The notes below the pieces were generated by a model. The model did no database searches. It was not told the DNA's origin and worked only from the letters and a program-made list of their open reading frames with translations. A DNA stretch of 61,756 bases, from assembly GCA_018716485.1 (NCBI GenBank), contig DVJY01000026.1:1-61756 (forward strand). The letters run 5' to 3'. This DNA is from Candidatus Scybalocola faecipullorum. Its GTDB lineage: Bacteria > Bacillota > Clostridia > Lachnospirales > Lachnospiraceae. The translations under genes and the position numbers were made by a program. Shown here piece after piece: positions 49,903-58,743 of the stretch. Each line of letters opens with the position of its first letter. Position 1 is the stretch's first letter.

Positions 49903-51579
49903 ATGAATTTGACATATGACGCATCGATGTTTAAAGAAACTTTTGAAAAAGAATTTACTTATCTTAATGGATTTTTACGCAGTGTCAGTCGCTACGGCAG
50001 TAAGCCGGTTGTGATAGAACCGGAAACAGGCCGCAGCATGACTTATTCGGAATTAAACGTCATGACTAACCGGCTGGCCAATGCCATGGCGGCAGATGGT
50101 GTGGGCAAAAATGATATTGTCATGTATCAGCTTCAAAATTGCATTGAGTTCGTGTACTGCTATATTGCGCCGCAGAAAATCGGCGCTATCAATGCACCGA
50201 TCAACTTCAGACTGGCGCCGGGTGAGATTGCTCTGCTGATTGAAGATGCGGCGCCGAAGGTTTTTGTTTATGATATGGAATATGCGTCGACGGCTCAGAA
50301 AGCGCTGGAAATTTCATCTTATAAACCGCATATTATTTTGGCGGTTGATACGGATACAAAACGGATTATAAATCAGGAAAAGCCTGAACTGCCTCATGGA
50401 CACAGACTGATCGGGGATTATATGGGCAGCAGTTCGGGAGAAAATCCCCAATTGCCGTGCACGCCGAATATTTATGAGGAAGTGACCCGTCTGTATACCT
50501 CGGGGACGACCAATCTGCCTAAAGGTGTGCCGGTGAATCAGGTGAATGAAGTTCTTTCGGCCCATGATGTGATGATGCATTTTCCGATGAATGCTACGGA
50601 TATTGTGCTGAATATGACACCGTGGTTCCATCGGGGCGGGCTACATGCCGGCGGCCCGACACCGTCCCTGTATGCGGGCGCGACGATGATTATTTTAAAA
50701 CAGTTCAGTCCGAAAACATGTTTAAAATATGCGCAGGATTATAAAGTGACTTTTATGATCGGTGTGCCTGCGGCATTGAATATGCTTGTAAAAACACAGA
50801 AAAAGACACCGTATGATCTGAGCTGCCTCAAGGGAATCGTAACGATGGGAAGCCCTCTTGAGAAGGCGGATTGTATTGCCTATCAGCAAGTGCTGACGCC
50901 GAATGTATTTAACGGCTATGGAACGACGGAAAGTTTCTGGAATACGTTTTTAAGACCGTATGATTTGCCTGAAATGGCTGGAACAGCGGGCAGAGCGTGT
51001 ACAGATGATGAGGTTGTTGTCGTTAAGGCAGATTCGGAGCGCCGTGTAGAACCGGATGAATATGTGGCTGCAGATAACATGGAGATTGGTGAGATTATTA
51101 TCAGAACACCGAAATCTTCCTACAGTTATTCCAACAACCCTGAACAGGCGCAGAAAAAGTTTTATAAAGGATTTATGTATACCGGAGATCTGGGCACATG
51201 GGATGAAAAAGGGTTTATTACAGTTGTGGGGCGTAAAGATGATATGATTATCAGCGCAGGCGAAAACATATACCCTGTTCAGCTGGAGGAGATTTTAAAT
51301 GCTCATCCGGGCATCAGTGACTGTGTTATTGTCGGCGTTCCGGACAGAACGAGAGGGCAGAGCCTTGCTGCTTATATTGTTAAGGAAAATGAAGCTCTCA
51401 GCGATGCGGAAATTTCCCAATACTGCGATGAGCATCCGATGATTTCCGCCTATAAAAAACCGAGATATTATCGGTTTATTGATGCGCTTCCGATGACGGC
51501 CACCGGCAAAAAGATGCATTATAAAGTCAGAGAAATGGCGCTGGAAGATTTGAAAAACGGAAAATTGAAAAGATTATAA
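49903..51579 (+). CDS. AMP-forming acyl-CoA ligase (class I adenylating enzyme)
   Basis: This 558-residue enzyme has the P-loop VTRLYTSGTTNLPKGVPVNQ near residues 195-214, NGYGTTESFWN near residues 341-351, YTGDLGTWDEKGFITVVGRK near residues 426-445, and the catalytic Lys in MTATGKKMHYKVRE near the C-terminus. Long-chain or aryl acids are possible substrates. It differs clearly from the ligase at 45631 (different N-terminus and loops). It may work with the nearby ketosynthase, but it is a separate transcript bounded by hairpins. Confidence 0.9.
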   Translation: MNLTYDASMFKETFEKEFTYLNGFLRSVSRYGSKPVVIEPETGRSMTYSELNVMTNRLANAMAADGVGKNDIVMYQLQNCIEFVYCYIAPQKIGAINAPINFRLAPGEIALLIEDAAPKVFVYDMEYASTAQKALEISSYKPHIILAVDTDTKRIINQEKPELPHGHRLIGDYMGSSSGENPQLPCTPNIYEEVTRLYTSGTTNLPKGVPVNQVNEVLSAHDVMMHFPMNATDIVLNMTPWFHRGGLHAGGPTPSLYAGATMIILKQFSPKTCLKYAQDYKVTFMIGVPAALNMLVKTQKKTPYDLSCLKGIVTMGSPLEKADCIAYQQVLTPNVFNGYGTTESFWNTFLRPYDLPEMAGTAGRACTDDEVVVVKADSERRVEPDEYVAADNMEIGEIIIRTPKSSYSYSNNPEQAQKKFYKGFMYTGDLGTWDEKGFITVVGRKDDMIISAGENIYPVQLEEILNAHPGISDCVIVGVPDRTRGQSLAAYIVKENEALSDAEISQYCDEHPMISAYKKPRYYRFIDALPMTATGKKMHYKVREMALEDLKNGKLKRL

Positions 51580-51581
51580 GG

Positions 51582-51626
51582 AAAAAAGTCTGTCAATTAG
51601 AGAAACTTTATTGACAGACTTTTTTT
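51582..51626 (+). terminator. Terminator after the second acyl-CoA ligase
   Basis: AAAAAGTCTGTCAAT (about 51583-51597) pairs with ATTGACAGACTTTTT (51610-51624) and runs into T. Its 3' arm contains the -35 box of the next gene. Confidence 0.88.
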
Positions 51627-51660
51627 AATGTGTTATTATGATGATATCAAAATGATATCA
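51611..51660 (+). promoter_or_regulatory. Promoter and tandem palindromic operator of the SPFH gene
   Basis: TTGACA (51611-51616), 17 bp, TATTAT (51634-51639). TGATATCA occurs at 51642-51649 and again at 51653-51660, 11 bp apart (one helical turn), exactly where a repressor would cover the transcription start. Confidence 0.65.
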
Positions 51661-51684
51661 ATTTATATCGAAGGAGAGATTGTT

Positions 51685-52689
51685 ATGAGCGAGGGAAAAG
51701 ACAGGGTTTTTAAGGAGGAGAAAATTATCCATCCGTCCAGCGGTTTCGGCATGTTATTTTTGACGATTTTGCTGATTTTGGCATCAATCGGAGGTATTGT
51801 TGCAGCAGCGTTTATGCTGGAGGGCGACATCATCGTTTTAGGGACGATTTTAATGATCATCAGCATTATTGTGATGTGCCTTTCGCCTATTTTATTTGCA
51901 GGGCTGAAAGTACTCCATCCAAATGAAGCGCTGGTACTGACTTTGTTCGGAAAATATTACGGAACTATTGAAGATAATGGCTTTTACTTTGTTAATCCGT
52001 TTTGTACGGCAGTCAATCCTGCCTCCTCGATGGCAGCCATCAGTGTGGCAGCAGCGGCCGCAGGTAAATCTACGGGAAATACAGGGACTTCTACATTAAG
52101 CAAAAAAGTTTCTTTAAAAGCTATGACTTTGAACAATGAGCAGCAGAAAGTCAATGATGAGATGGGTAATCCGATCATTATCGGCGCGATTGTCATTTGG
52201 AAAGTGGAGAGCGCTACGAAAGCTGTATTCAATGTACAGAACTATAAGACATTTTTATCTATTCAGTGCGATTCAATTATCAGAAATGTAGCCCGCAGAT
52301 ATCCTTATGATACGAATGAGGGCGGCGATGAGAAGTCATTAAGAGGCAGCAGTCAGGAAGTGGCTGATATTATGAAGCAGGAACTTCAGGAAAAAGTTAT
52401 TGACGCAGGATTAAAGATTGTAGAAGTTAAGATTACACATCTTTCTTATGCGCCTGAAATTGCCTCCGCAATGCTTCAGAGACAGCAGGCCGCAGCTATT
52501 ATCGACGCACGGCAGAAGATTGTAGAAGGTGCAGTCGGCATGGTTGAGATGGCCTTGTCAAAATTGAATGAAAATGATATTGTACAGTTAGATGAAGAGA
52601 GAAAAGCGGCGATGGTCAGCAATCTTCTGGTTGTCCTGTGCGGCAACAAAGATGCGCAGCCCATCGTCAACAGCGGATCGCTGTACTAA
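51685..52689 (+). CDS. SPFH/band-7 domain membrane protein
   Basis: The 334-residue protein has two N-terminal membrane helices (around residues 15-38 and 43-66), then an SPFH domain starting GLKVLHPNEALVLTLFGKYY. The core is NPIIIGAIVIWKVESATKAV near residues 157-176, followed by helical oligomerisation segments. Such proteins form large membrane-bound assemblies that organise micro-domains. ATG 51685 follows GAAGGAGAG. It is cotranscribed with a small Arc-like protein, a pairing often seen in Firmicutes. Confidence 0.9.
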   Translation: MSEGKDRVFKEEKIIHPSSGFGMLFLTILLILASIGGIVAAAFMLEGDIIVLGTILMIISIIVMCLSPILFAGLKVLHPNEALVLTLFGKYYGTIEDNGFYFVNPFCTAVNPASSMAAISVAAAAAGKSTGNTGTSTLSKKVSLKAMTLNNEQQKVNDEMGNPIIIGAIVIWKVESATKAVFNVQNYKTFLSIQCDSIIRNVARRYPYDTNEGGDEKSLRGSSQEVADIMKQELQEKVIDAGLKIVEVKITHLSYAPEIASAMLQRQQAAAIIDARQKIVEGAVGMVEMALSKLNENDIVQLDEERKAAMVSNLLVVLCGNKDAQPIVNSGSLY

Positions 52690-52710
52690 GGAAAGTAGGT
52701 GAGGGTATCT

Positions 52711-52899
52711 GTGAGTGAAGAAGAACGCAAAGTGAAAGAAAAAGCCAAAAAACAGGTGCCCCTACGGCTTTCGGCCTCTTTGTGGAATGATCTGGCCGCA
52801 TGGGCCGAGGATGATTTTCGTTCGATCAACGGTCAGATTGAATATTTACTGACAGAGTGTGTTAAATACAGGAAAAAACATCCTCCAAAGGATGATTAG
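52711..52899 (+). CDS. Small Arc-like ribbon-helix-helix protein
   Basis: This 62-residue basic protein has QVPLRLSASLWNDLAAWAED, then DFRSINGQIEYLLTECVKY. That is a beta strand followed by two helices, the layout of Arc/MetJ DNA-binding proteins. I start at GTG 52711 after AGGTGAGGG; GTG 52699 is an alternative. It follows the SPFH gene by 21 bp. It could bind the tandem TGATATCA sites before that gene and autoregulate the pair, which is an inference. Confidence 0.8.
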   Translation: MSEEERKVKEKAKKQVPLRLSASLWNDLAAWAEDDFRSINGQIEYLLTECVKYRKKHPPKDD

Positions 52900-52907
52900 A
52901 AGCCGGT

Positions 52908-52976
52908 ACGGCCGTCGTTCATCAGATAGCTTCATGAACGGCGGCCGTTGTATTTTTTGTGTCTCCAGTGTATAAT
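52908..52976 (+). terminator. Terminator overlapping the promoter of the Nudix gene
   Basis: ACGGCCGTCGTTCAT (52908-52922) pairs with ATGAACGGCGGCCGT (52934-52948) with one wobble, then TGTATTTTTTG. TTGTAT (52948-52953), 17 bp, TATAAT (52971-52976) forms a promoter that starts at the last base of the stem. Confidence 0.8.
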
Positions 52977-53007
52977 ACCAGTAAATATTGAGACAGGAAG
53001 TGATTAA

Positions 53008-53631
53008 GTGATCAGACGGCAGCCGTCCATGATGGATTTTGACAGTTATCATAAATTTTCAGTAGTCATACCGCTGATACAAAGGCCAGACGGATATGAT
53101 GTCTTATTTGAAGTCCGGGCATCGAATCTAAAGCAGCCGGGTGAGATATGTTTCCCCGGAGGCAGAGCTGAAGCACAGGAAACGCCTTGGGAGACAGCGT
53201 CACGGGAGGCGTGCGAGGAACTTTTGATTCAGAAAAGCCAGATTGAGGAAGCGATGCCGCTGGACGTTTTCATTTCTCCTTTTGATATGATTATTTCCCC
53301 GTATGTTGCTGTTTTGAAAGACTATCAGGGGACTATGAGCCCTGCCGAAGTAGCGCAGGTCTTTACGGTGCCCTTTGGCTTTTTTAAAACTCATACGGCA
53401 ACAACATATGAATGCCGGGTAGATAACCGGCCGGGCGACGATTTTCCTTTTGATAAAATACCGGGAGGCAGGAATTATCCGTGGCGTCACGGCAAATATG
53501 AAGTTAATTTTTATGAATATGAGGACAAAGTGATTTGGGGACTGACGGCAAAGATTATGAAAGTATCCGTCGGTTTGATTGAATCTTTTATCAGACAGTT
53601 GGAGGCGAAAAAGGATGAAGAAGAAAAATAG
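53008..53631 (+). CDS. Nudix hydrolase, CoA-pyrophosphatase (NudL/YeaB)-like
   Basis: The 207-residue protein carries a complete Nudix box: GGRAEAQETPWETASREACE then EL, near residues 51-72 (G-x5-E-x7-REAxEEL). The preceding LKQPGEICFPGG matches the CoA-pyrophosphatase subgroup, which cleaves CoA and its derivatives to 3',5'-ADP and phosphopantetheine. The start is GTG 53008 behind AGGAAGTGA. It overlaps the next gene by 17 bp. Confidence 0.88.
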   Translation: MIRRQPSMMDFDSYHKFSVVIPLIQRPDGYDVLFEVRASNLKQPGEICFPGGRAEAQETPWETASREACEELLIQKSQIEEAMPLDVFISPFDMIISPYVAVLKDYQGTMSPAEVAQVFTVPFGFFKTHTATTYECRVDNRPGDDFPFDKIPGGRNYPWRHGKYEVNFYEYEDKVIWGLTAKIMKVSVGLIESFIRQLEAKKDEEEK

Positions 53632-54034
53632 GCCAATGATTACGACGGAAAAAAAGGTTAAGCAGATTATGGAATATTATTATATGTCTCCGTCACAGAT
53701 GGAGGCTAAAGAGATGTCATTATGTATCGAAACTGTGCCTCAGGAACAGATTGAAGTGTGGCGGGAACTGAATCTTATGGAAGTTGTCTTGGACAGCGAT
53801 TCTTTAATCTTTCAGGATGCGGGGGAATGCTTTATTGATCCGCTGGATTTGGAATTTATTCAAGAACATCAGATCAGGACTATTTATCAGATCAGTTTTG
53901 AAGCAGGAGATGGGAAAATGGTCAGAAAGATCATGAGGGAACTTATAGAGAAAAAGGGCGGTTTTATCTGCAGCGATACAGAGACTTTTGAGCCGATCTA
54001 TGGGTTGGAGAATATGGAGGAACTGGGGATTTAA
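53615..54034 (+). CDS. Small conserved-looking protein of unknown function
   Basis: I do not recognise this 139-residue protein. It is acidic and probably soluble, without membrane segments, signal peptide, cysteine clusters or repeats. Segments such as EYYYMSPSQMEAKEMSLCIE and AGECFIDPLDLEF suggest an alpha/beta fold. ATG 53615 lies inside the Nudix gene after GGAGGCG, so it is translationally coupled and may act with it. It ends before a long hairpin that separates it from the convergent mutS2. Confidence 0.7.
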   Translation: MKKKNRPMITTEKKVKQIMEYYYMSPSQMEAKEMSLCIETVPQEQIEVWRELNLMEVVLDSDSLIFQDAGECFIDPLDLEFIQEHQIRTIYQISFEAGDGKMVRKIMRELIEKKGGFICSDTETFEPIYGLENMEELGI

Positions 54035-54083
54035 AAAATCTTCTTGTGATTGTACAGGTATGGGTCAAGGAATTTGAGACATA

Positions 54084-54134
54084 TGCCCGGCAGGCTGTTT
54101 GACAATGAAAGCATGACAAACAGCCTGCCGGGCA
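54084..54134. terminator. Long perfect hairpin between convergent genes
   Basis: TGCCCGGCAGGCTGTTTG (54084-54101) pairs perfectly over 18 bp with CAAACAGCCTGCCGGGCA (54117-54134). There is no T run on either side, so it may not terminate by itself. The remaining 186-bp gap shows nothing else. Confidence 0.6.
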
Positions 54135-54220
54135 TAAATAATCTTAACTGAATATTTTTATTCTTTTCTTCAAACGTATACAGAGATTCAAAGCTTTTTT
54201 GGCCGCAAATTCGGTCGGTA

Positions 54221-56596
54221 TTATTTAAAATCCACAACAGTCACACCATAGCCGCCCTCGCCGAATTCGCCGAGACGGAAATTTTTGACATGACTGGATT
54301 TGCGCAGCTTTTGATGGACTGCGTTCTTCAGAGCACCGGTGCCCCGGCCGTGGATAATGGTCACCTGAGGCAGATGGGCAAGGTAGGCGTCGTCCAAATA
54401 TTTATCCAGTTCCGGCATCGCCTCGTCGACAGTTTTCCCGATGAGGTTGATACTGACGGATACCTGAGCGGATTTGGACATTTTGATTTTGCCTGAACCG
54501 GTGCGTTTGAGCGTCGGCGTCTTGATCACTTCTTCGTCAATCAATTCCAGATCGTGGATATTGACTTTAGAATTTAAAATACCCATCTGAACGTTTAAAT
54601 TGCCTTTGGCGTCAGGCAGGGAAGTGACGATGCCGTTGACGCCCAGCGTCAACACTTTCACAGAGTCGCCCAGTTTCATATCGCCGGCTTTGAGCTGTTT
54701 TTTGCTGCCGTTTGTCTTGGCGGTCAGATGCTTATTGACTTTATCCAGCTTTTCGCGGACCGCTGTTCTCTTTTGCTCCATCGCTTTATTATTGCCTGCG
54801 CCTGAAGCCAGTTTGTTCATATCGCGGATAGTCTGGTCGGCAAAATCTTTGGCGTCCTGAAGAATCTTGCTGGCCTGTTCATTTGCCCGGCGCAAAATCT
54901 GTTCTTTTTGCTTCGCAATGTTATCCTGCTTTGCTTCCAGACGTGTTTTAAGGGCGGCAATTTCATTTTTATAGGATTCAATTTCAGACTGTTCTTTTTC
55001 AATGGTTGCCCGGCTTGTCTCCAGATCGGCAATCAAATCTTCAAAATTTTGATCGGAGACATCGATATTTTTCCGCGCATCTTCAATAATATATTCCGGC
55101 AGGCCCAGCTTCGAAGAAATGGCAAAAGCGTTGCTCTTGCCCGGAATACCGATGAGCAGGCGGTATGTGGGACTGAGGGTAGCCACATCAAATTCACAGC
55201 AGGCGTTGCATGCGCCTTCGGTGGAAAGGGCGAACACTTTCAGTTCGCTGTAGTGGGTGGTTGCCATCGTCGTAATACCCCGCTGAAGAAAATTTTTCAA
55301 AATTGAAATAGCCAGCGCAGCGCCTTCCGTCGGGTCGGTACCGGCACAGAGTTCGTCGAGAAGAACCAGGCTTTGATAATCAGCGGATTTTAAAATACTG
55401 ATAATGTTGGTCATATGGGAGGAAAAAGTACTCAGGCTCTGTTCAATGCTCTGTTCGTCACCGATATCGGCAAAGACATCGGTAAATACGGCAAGCTGAG
55501 AACCGTCAAAAGCCGGAATGTGAAGACCGGACTGCCCCATTAGTGTAAATAGTCCCACGGTTTTTAAGGAAACTGTCTTGCCGCCGGTGTTCGGGCCGGT
55601 AATAATGAGCAGTTTATAATCTTTGCCCATGACAATATCAATGGGCACAACTTTTTTCTTATCCAGCAGCGGATGACGGCCTTTTTTTATGTGAATATAG
55701 CCGTTTTCGTTGAATACCGGCTCACTGCCGCTGTACTGGCGGGATAAGACGGCTCTGGCAAAAATAAAATCCAGCTGAGCCATGGTCTGCATATTATCTT
55801 TGAGCGCATCCTGATATCCGGCGGCATTTTCCGAAAGGGCTGCAAGAATTTTGCTGATTTCTTCCTTCTCTTTGGAAGCCAGCTGCGCCAGTTCATTGTT
55901 CAGGCGGACGACAGCCATCGGCTCGATAAAGAGGGTGGAACCGGTGGAAGACTGGTCGTGGATCATACCTTCCACTTGGCTGCGGTACTCGGCTTTAACC
56001 GGCAGACAGTAGCGGCCGTTGCGCATAGTGATCAAATTGTCCTGCAGTTTGCTGCCGACACTCTGGGAATTGACCATACTGTTTAACTGCTGATGAATCC
56101 GGTCATTGGTCAGCCGGATGCTGCGGCGGACAGACTTTAAGCCGGGACTGGCATCATCGGCAATTTCATCCTCAGAAACAATGCACCGTTTGATTTCGTT
56201 GTTTAAGGGTGTCAGCGGTTCGATGATATCAAACATGTCATCCAGAGAATCTTTGCGGGAATCATCAGTCTCTTTTCTGGCATAAGACTTCACTCTCAGC
56301 GCCGCATCAAGCAGCTTTGAAATGGTCAGCAGTTCCGGAATATTTAAGGTGGAGCCGACCTTCAGACGCAGCAGGGAGGCGCCGATGTCTTTCAGGCCGG
56401 AAAAAGAAATACTGCCTTTGGCGTAAATACGTGTGAGCGCGTCGCTGGTTTCCATCTGAAGGCGGCAGATCTCGCCAAGATCGGAAGAAGGCGTCAGCTT
56501 TTGGCAGAGCGCTTTGCCCATCGGCGATGTGGCGCACTCGGCAAGACTTTCTATAATTTTCGGATATTCTAAAATCCGCATGGCTTTTTCATTCAT
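54221..56596 (-). CDS. mutS2: Endonuclease MutS2
   Basis: The 791-residue protein lacks the mismatch-recognition domain of MutS. The ATPase domain has ITGPNTGGKTVSLKTVGLFT near residues 329-348 and LVLLDELCAGTDPTEGAALA near residues 405-424. A coiled coil follows (around residues 520-620), and the C-terminal Smr nuclease domain has HGRGTGAL at residues 749-756. MutS2 suppresses homologous recombination and, in some Firmicutes, also acts on collided ribosomes. ATG 56596 follows AGGTGATTTT. It is divergent from yhaM. Confidence 0.96.
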   Translation of the reverse strand: MNEKAMRILEYPKIIESLAECATSPMGKALCQKLTPSSDLGEICRLQMETSDALTRIYAKGSISFSGLKDIGASLLRLKVGSTLNIPELLTISKLLDAALRVKSYARKETDDSRKDSLDDMFDIIEPLTPLNNEIKRCIVSEDEIADDASPGLKSVRRSIRLTNDRIHQQLNSMVNSQSVGSKLQDNLITMRNGRYCLPVKAEYRSQVEGMIHDQSSTGSTLFIEPMAVVRLNNELAQLASKEKEEISKILAALSENAAGYQDALKDNMQTMAQLDFIFARAVLSRQYSGSEPVFNENGYIHIKKGRHPLLDKKKVVPIDIVMGKDYKLLIITGPNTGGKTVSLKTVGLFTLMGQSGLHIPAFDGSQLAVFTDVFADIGDEQSIEQSLSTFSSHMTNIISILKSADYQSLVLLDELCAGTDPTEGAALAISILKNFLQRGITTMATTHYSELKVFALSTEGACNACCEFDVATLSPTYRLLIGIPGKSNAFAISSKLGLPEYIIEDARKNIDVSDQNFEDLIADLETSRATIEKEQSEIESYKNEIAALKTRLEAKQDNIAKQKEQILRRANEQASKILQDAKDFADQTIRDMNKLASGAGNNKAMEQKRTAVREKLDKVNKHLTAKTNGSKKQLKAGDMKLGDSVKVLTLGVNGIVTSLPDAKGNLNVQMGILNSKVNIHDLELIDEEVIKTPTLKRTGSGKIKMSKSAQVSVSINLIGKTVDEAMPELDKYLDDAYLAHLPQVTIIHGRGTGALKNAVHQKLRKSSHVKNFRLGEFGEGGYGVTVVDFK

Positions 56597-56827
56597 AAAA
56601 TCACCTGTACTTTCTCTTAAAATAGATGACGCGGCCGGCAGGACACAGGCAGATGCCGGTCCGTATCACGGGAATGTCCCAACATCATTTTATTATAAAT
56701 GCACGCAAAAAGAAACAGCTATTTCTTTTTTTGTGTGGTAAATCGGGGATGATTGAAGTATAATAGAAATTTAGAAAGGCATCGGCGTCCCTTTAGCGCC
56801 GCAGATTAGAAGAATGAGAGGCATCAT
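56597..56827. other. Divergent spacer between mutS2 and yhaM
   Basis: This 231-bp stretch has no gene I can support. A TATAAT at 56759-56764 probably serves yhaM, but its -35 (TGGTAA at 56736) is poor. A CGGCG/CGCCG hairpin lies near 56778-56800. No clear promoter for mutS2 was found. Confidence 0.5.
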
Positions 56828-57769
56828 ATGAGATTTATTAATGAGTTAAAAGAAGGAGATAATGTTTCCGAAGTTTATTTATGCAAAACAAAGCAGGCAT
56901 TAAAAACAAAAGCGGGGAAAAATTACTATTCTTTAATTTTACAGGATAAAACAGGAACTATTGACACGAAAATATGGGAGCTTAACAGCGGCATCGAGCA
57001 TTTTGAAGCGCTGGACTTTATTAAAGTCGACGGACAGGTGACCACCTTTCAGGGGACGCTTCAGCTGAATGTCCGCCGGGTCCGCAAAATGCAGGAAGGT
57101 ACATATGATCCGGCCAATTACATGCCGGTAAGCCGCTTTGACATTGATACGATGTATAAAGAACTGACCGGCTATATTATGCGGCTGACCCATCCGTATT
57201 TAAAAGCGCTGGCAGAAAGCTTTTTTATCAAAGACGCCCAATTTATCAAAGATTTTAAGAGCCATTCGGCAGCAAAAAGCGTCCATCACGGATTTGTGGG
57301 CGGCTTGCTGGAGCATACATTAAGCGTTGTCAAGCTTTGTGATTTTTATACGACAAGATATCCGATGCTCAATAAAGACTTGCTGATTACGGCGGCCATG
57401 TTTCACGATATCGGAAAGACAAAAGAACTGTCTCTGTTCCCGGCCAATGATTATACAGATGAGGGGCAGCTGATCGGCCATATCGTGATCGGCGTGGAAA
57501 TGATCCACGATCGTATCCGGGAAATCCCGGGATTCCCGAAAACACTGGAAAATGAACTGAAGCACTGTATTGTGGCCCATCACGGAGAACTGGAATACGG
57601 TTCGCCGAAAAAGCCGGCGCTGATGGAAGCGATGGCGCTTAATCTGGCAGACAATACGGATGCCAAAATGGAAACGATGACAGAACTGTTGGGCGGTGTG
57701 CCGGATACATTGGAATGGCTCGGCTTTAACCGTGTATTGGACAGCAATATAAGAAAGACATCAAAATGA
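56828..57769 (+). CDS. yhaM: 3'-5' exoribonuclease YhaM family (OB fold plus HD domain)
   Basis: This 313-residue protein has an N-terminal OB-fold (KTKAGKNYYSLILQDKTGTI near residues 24-43) and an HD domain with HHGFVGGLLEHTLSV near residues 158-172, MFHDIGKTKEL near residues 197-207, and the late HHGELEYG near residues 257-264, giving the HD metal ligands. YhaM trims RNA 3' ends by one or a few nucleotides. It is the first gene of a row with proC and rlmD. Confidence 0.93.
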   Translation: MRFINELKEGDNVSEVYLCKTKQALKTKAGKNYYSLILQDKTGTIDTKIWELNSGIEHFEALDFIKVDGQVTTFQGTLQLNVRRVRKMQEGTYDPANYMPVSRFDIDTMYKELTGYIMRLTHPYLKALAESFFIKDAQFIKDFKSHSAAKSVHHGFVGGLLEHTLSVVKLCDFYTTRYPMLNKDLLITAAMFHDIGKTKELSLFPANDYTDEGQLIGHIVIGVEMIHDRIREIPGFPKTLENELKHCIVAHHGELEYGSPKKPALMEAMALNLADNTDAKMETMTELLGGVPDTLEWLGFNRVLDSNIRKTSK

Positions 57770-57882
57770 TTGGCAGGATGACCGGCCAAGGCGCTGCAGG
57801 CGTAAAAAGCAGGTCCGGTCCGGGAAATAGAAGCGCGGCGGGGAGCCGGGCGGACAGATATAAATATGAGGAGGAACAGGCG

Positions 57883-58683
57883 ATGGATAAAAAATTAGCA
57901 TTTATCGGATGCGGAAACATGGCAAGTGCAATGATCGGCGGTATTTTGGACAGTAAAAAAGTCAGCGCAGATCATGTGATAGCTTCGGATGTTTCAGAAG
58001 CCGGATTAAAAAAGGCACAGGAACATTTTCGTATACAGACAACATCAGACAATAAAGAAGCGGCGGCATTTGCAGATGTGATCGTACTTTCTGTAAAGCC
58101 CCAGTTTTATGAAGAAGTCATTAAGGAAATCGCGCCGTCTGTCACAAAAGAACAGATCATTGTCACGATCGCACCGGGGATCACACTGGAACGAGTGGAA
58201 AAAATGTTCGGCGCCCCGGTAAAAATCGTCCGCACAATGCCAAATACACCGGCGCTCGTATGTGCCGGGATGACAGGTGCGTGCTGTAACAGTTATGTAA
58301 ACACAGAAGAATTGAATGAAATATGTGAACTTCTGTCCACATTCAGCCGTGTGGAAGTCGTTCCTGAAAAGCTGATGGACGTTGTAGGCGCCGTCAGCGG
58401 CAGTTCTCCGGCCTTTGTGTTCATGCTGATTGAAGCCATGGCCGACGCGGCTGTTGCCGACGGCATGCCGAGAGCGCAGGCGTATCAGTTTGCCGGTCAG
58501 GCGGTTATGGGCAGCGCCAAACTGCTTTTGGAATCGGGCAAACATCCGGGCGAATTAAAAGATATGGTATGTTCTCCGGGCGGCACGACCATCGAAGGTG
58601 TGCGCGTCCTTGAAGACAGAGGCTATCGCAGCGCCATGTTTGAAGCATTAAAAGCGTGTGTAAAAAAATCAAAAGACTTTTAA
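57883..58683 (+). CDS. proC: Pyrroline-5-carboxylate reductase
   Basis: This 266-residue enzyme opens with the NAD(P) fold LAFIGCGNMASAMIGGIL. It contains VRTMPNTPALVCAGMTG near residues 118-134 and the C-terminal signature HPGELKDMVCSPGGTTIEGV near residues 218-237. It makes proline from pyrroline-5-carboxylate. ATG 57883 follows GAGGAGG; the frame is open back to 57766 but the added residues (Gly/Arg/Ser-rich) look non-coding. Confidence 0.96.
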   Translation: MDKKLAFIGCGNMASAMIGGILDSKKVSADHVIASDVSEAGLKKAQEHFRIQTTSDNKEAAAFADVIVLSVKPQFYEEVIKEIAPSVTKEQIIVTIAPGITLERVEKMFGAPVKIVRTMPNTPALVCAGMTGACCNSYVNTEELNEICELLSTFSRVEVVPEKLMDVVGAVSGSSPAFVFMLIEAMADAAVADGMPRAQAYQFAGQAVMGSAKLLLESGKHPGELKDMVCSPGGTTIEGVRVLEDRGYRSAMFEALKACVKKSKDF

Positions 58684-58700
58684 ACCATATGGCATCAGGA

Positions 58701-58723
58701 GGCACAGGCATTTTGTCTGTGCC
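58701..58723 (+). terminator. Small hairpin between proC and rlmD
   Basis: GGCACAG (58701-58707) pairs with CTGTGCC (58717-58723), followed by only two T after a G. A weak terminator or attenuator. Confidence 0.4.
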
Positions 58724-58743
58724 GTTTAAGTATCGGAGGATTT

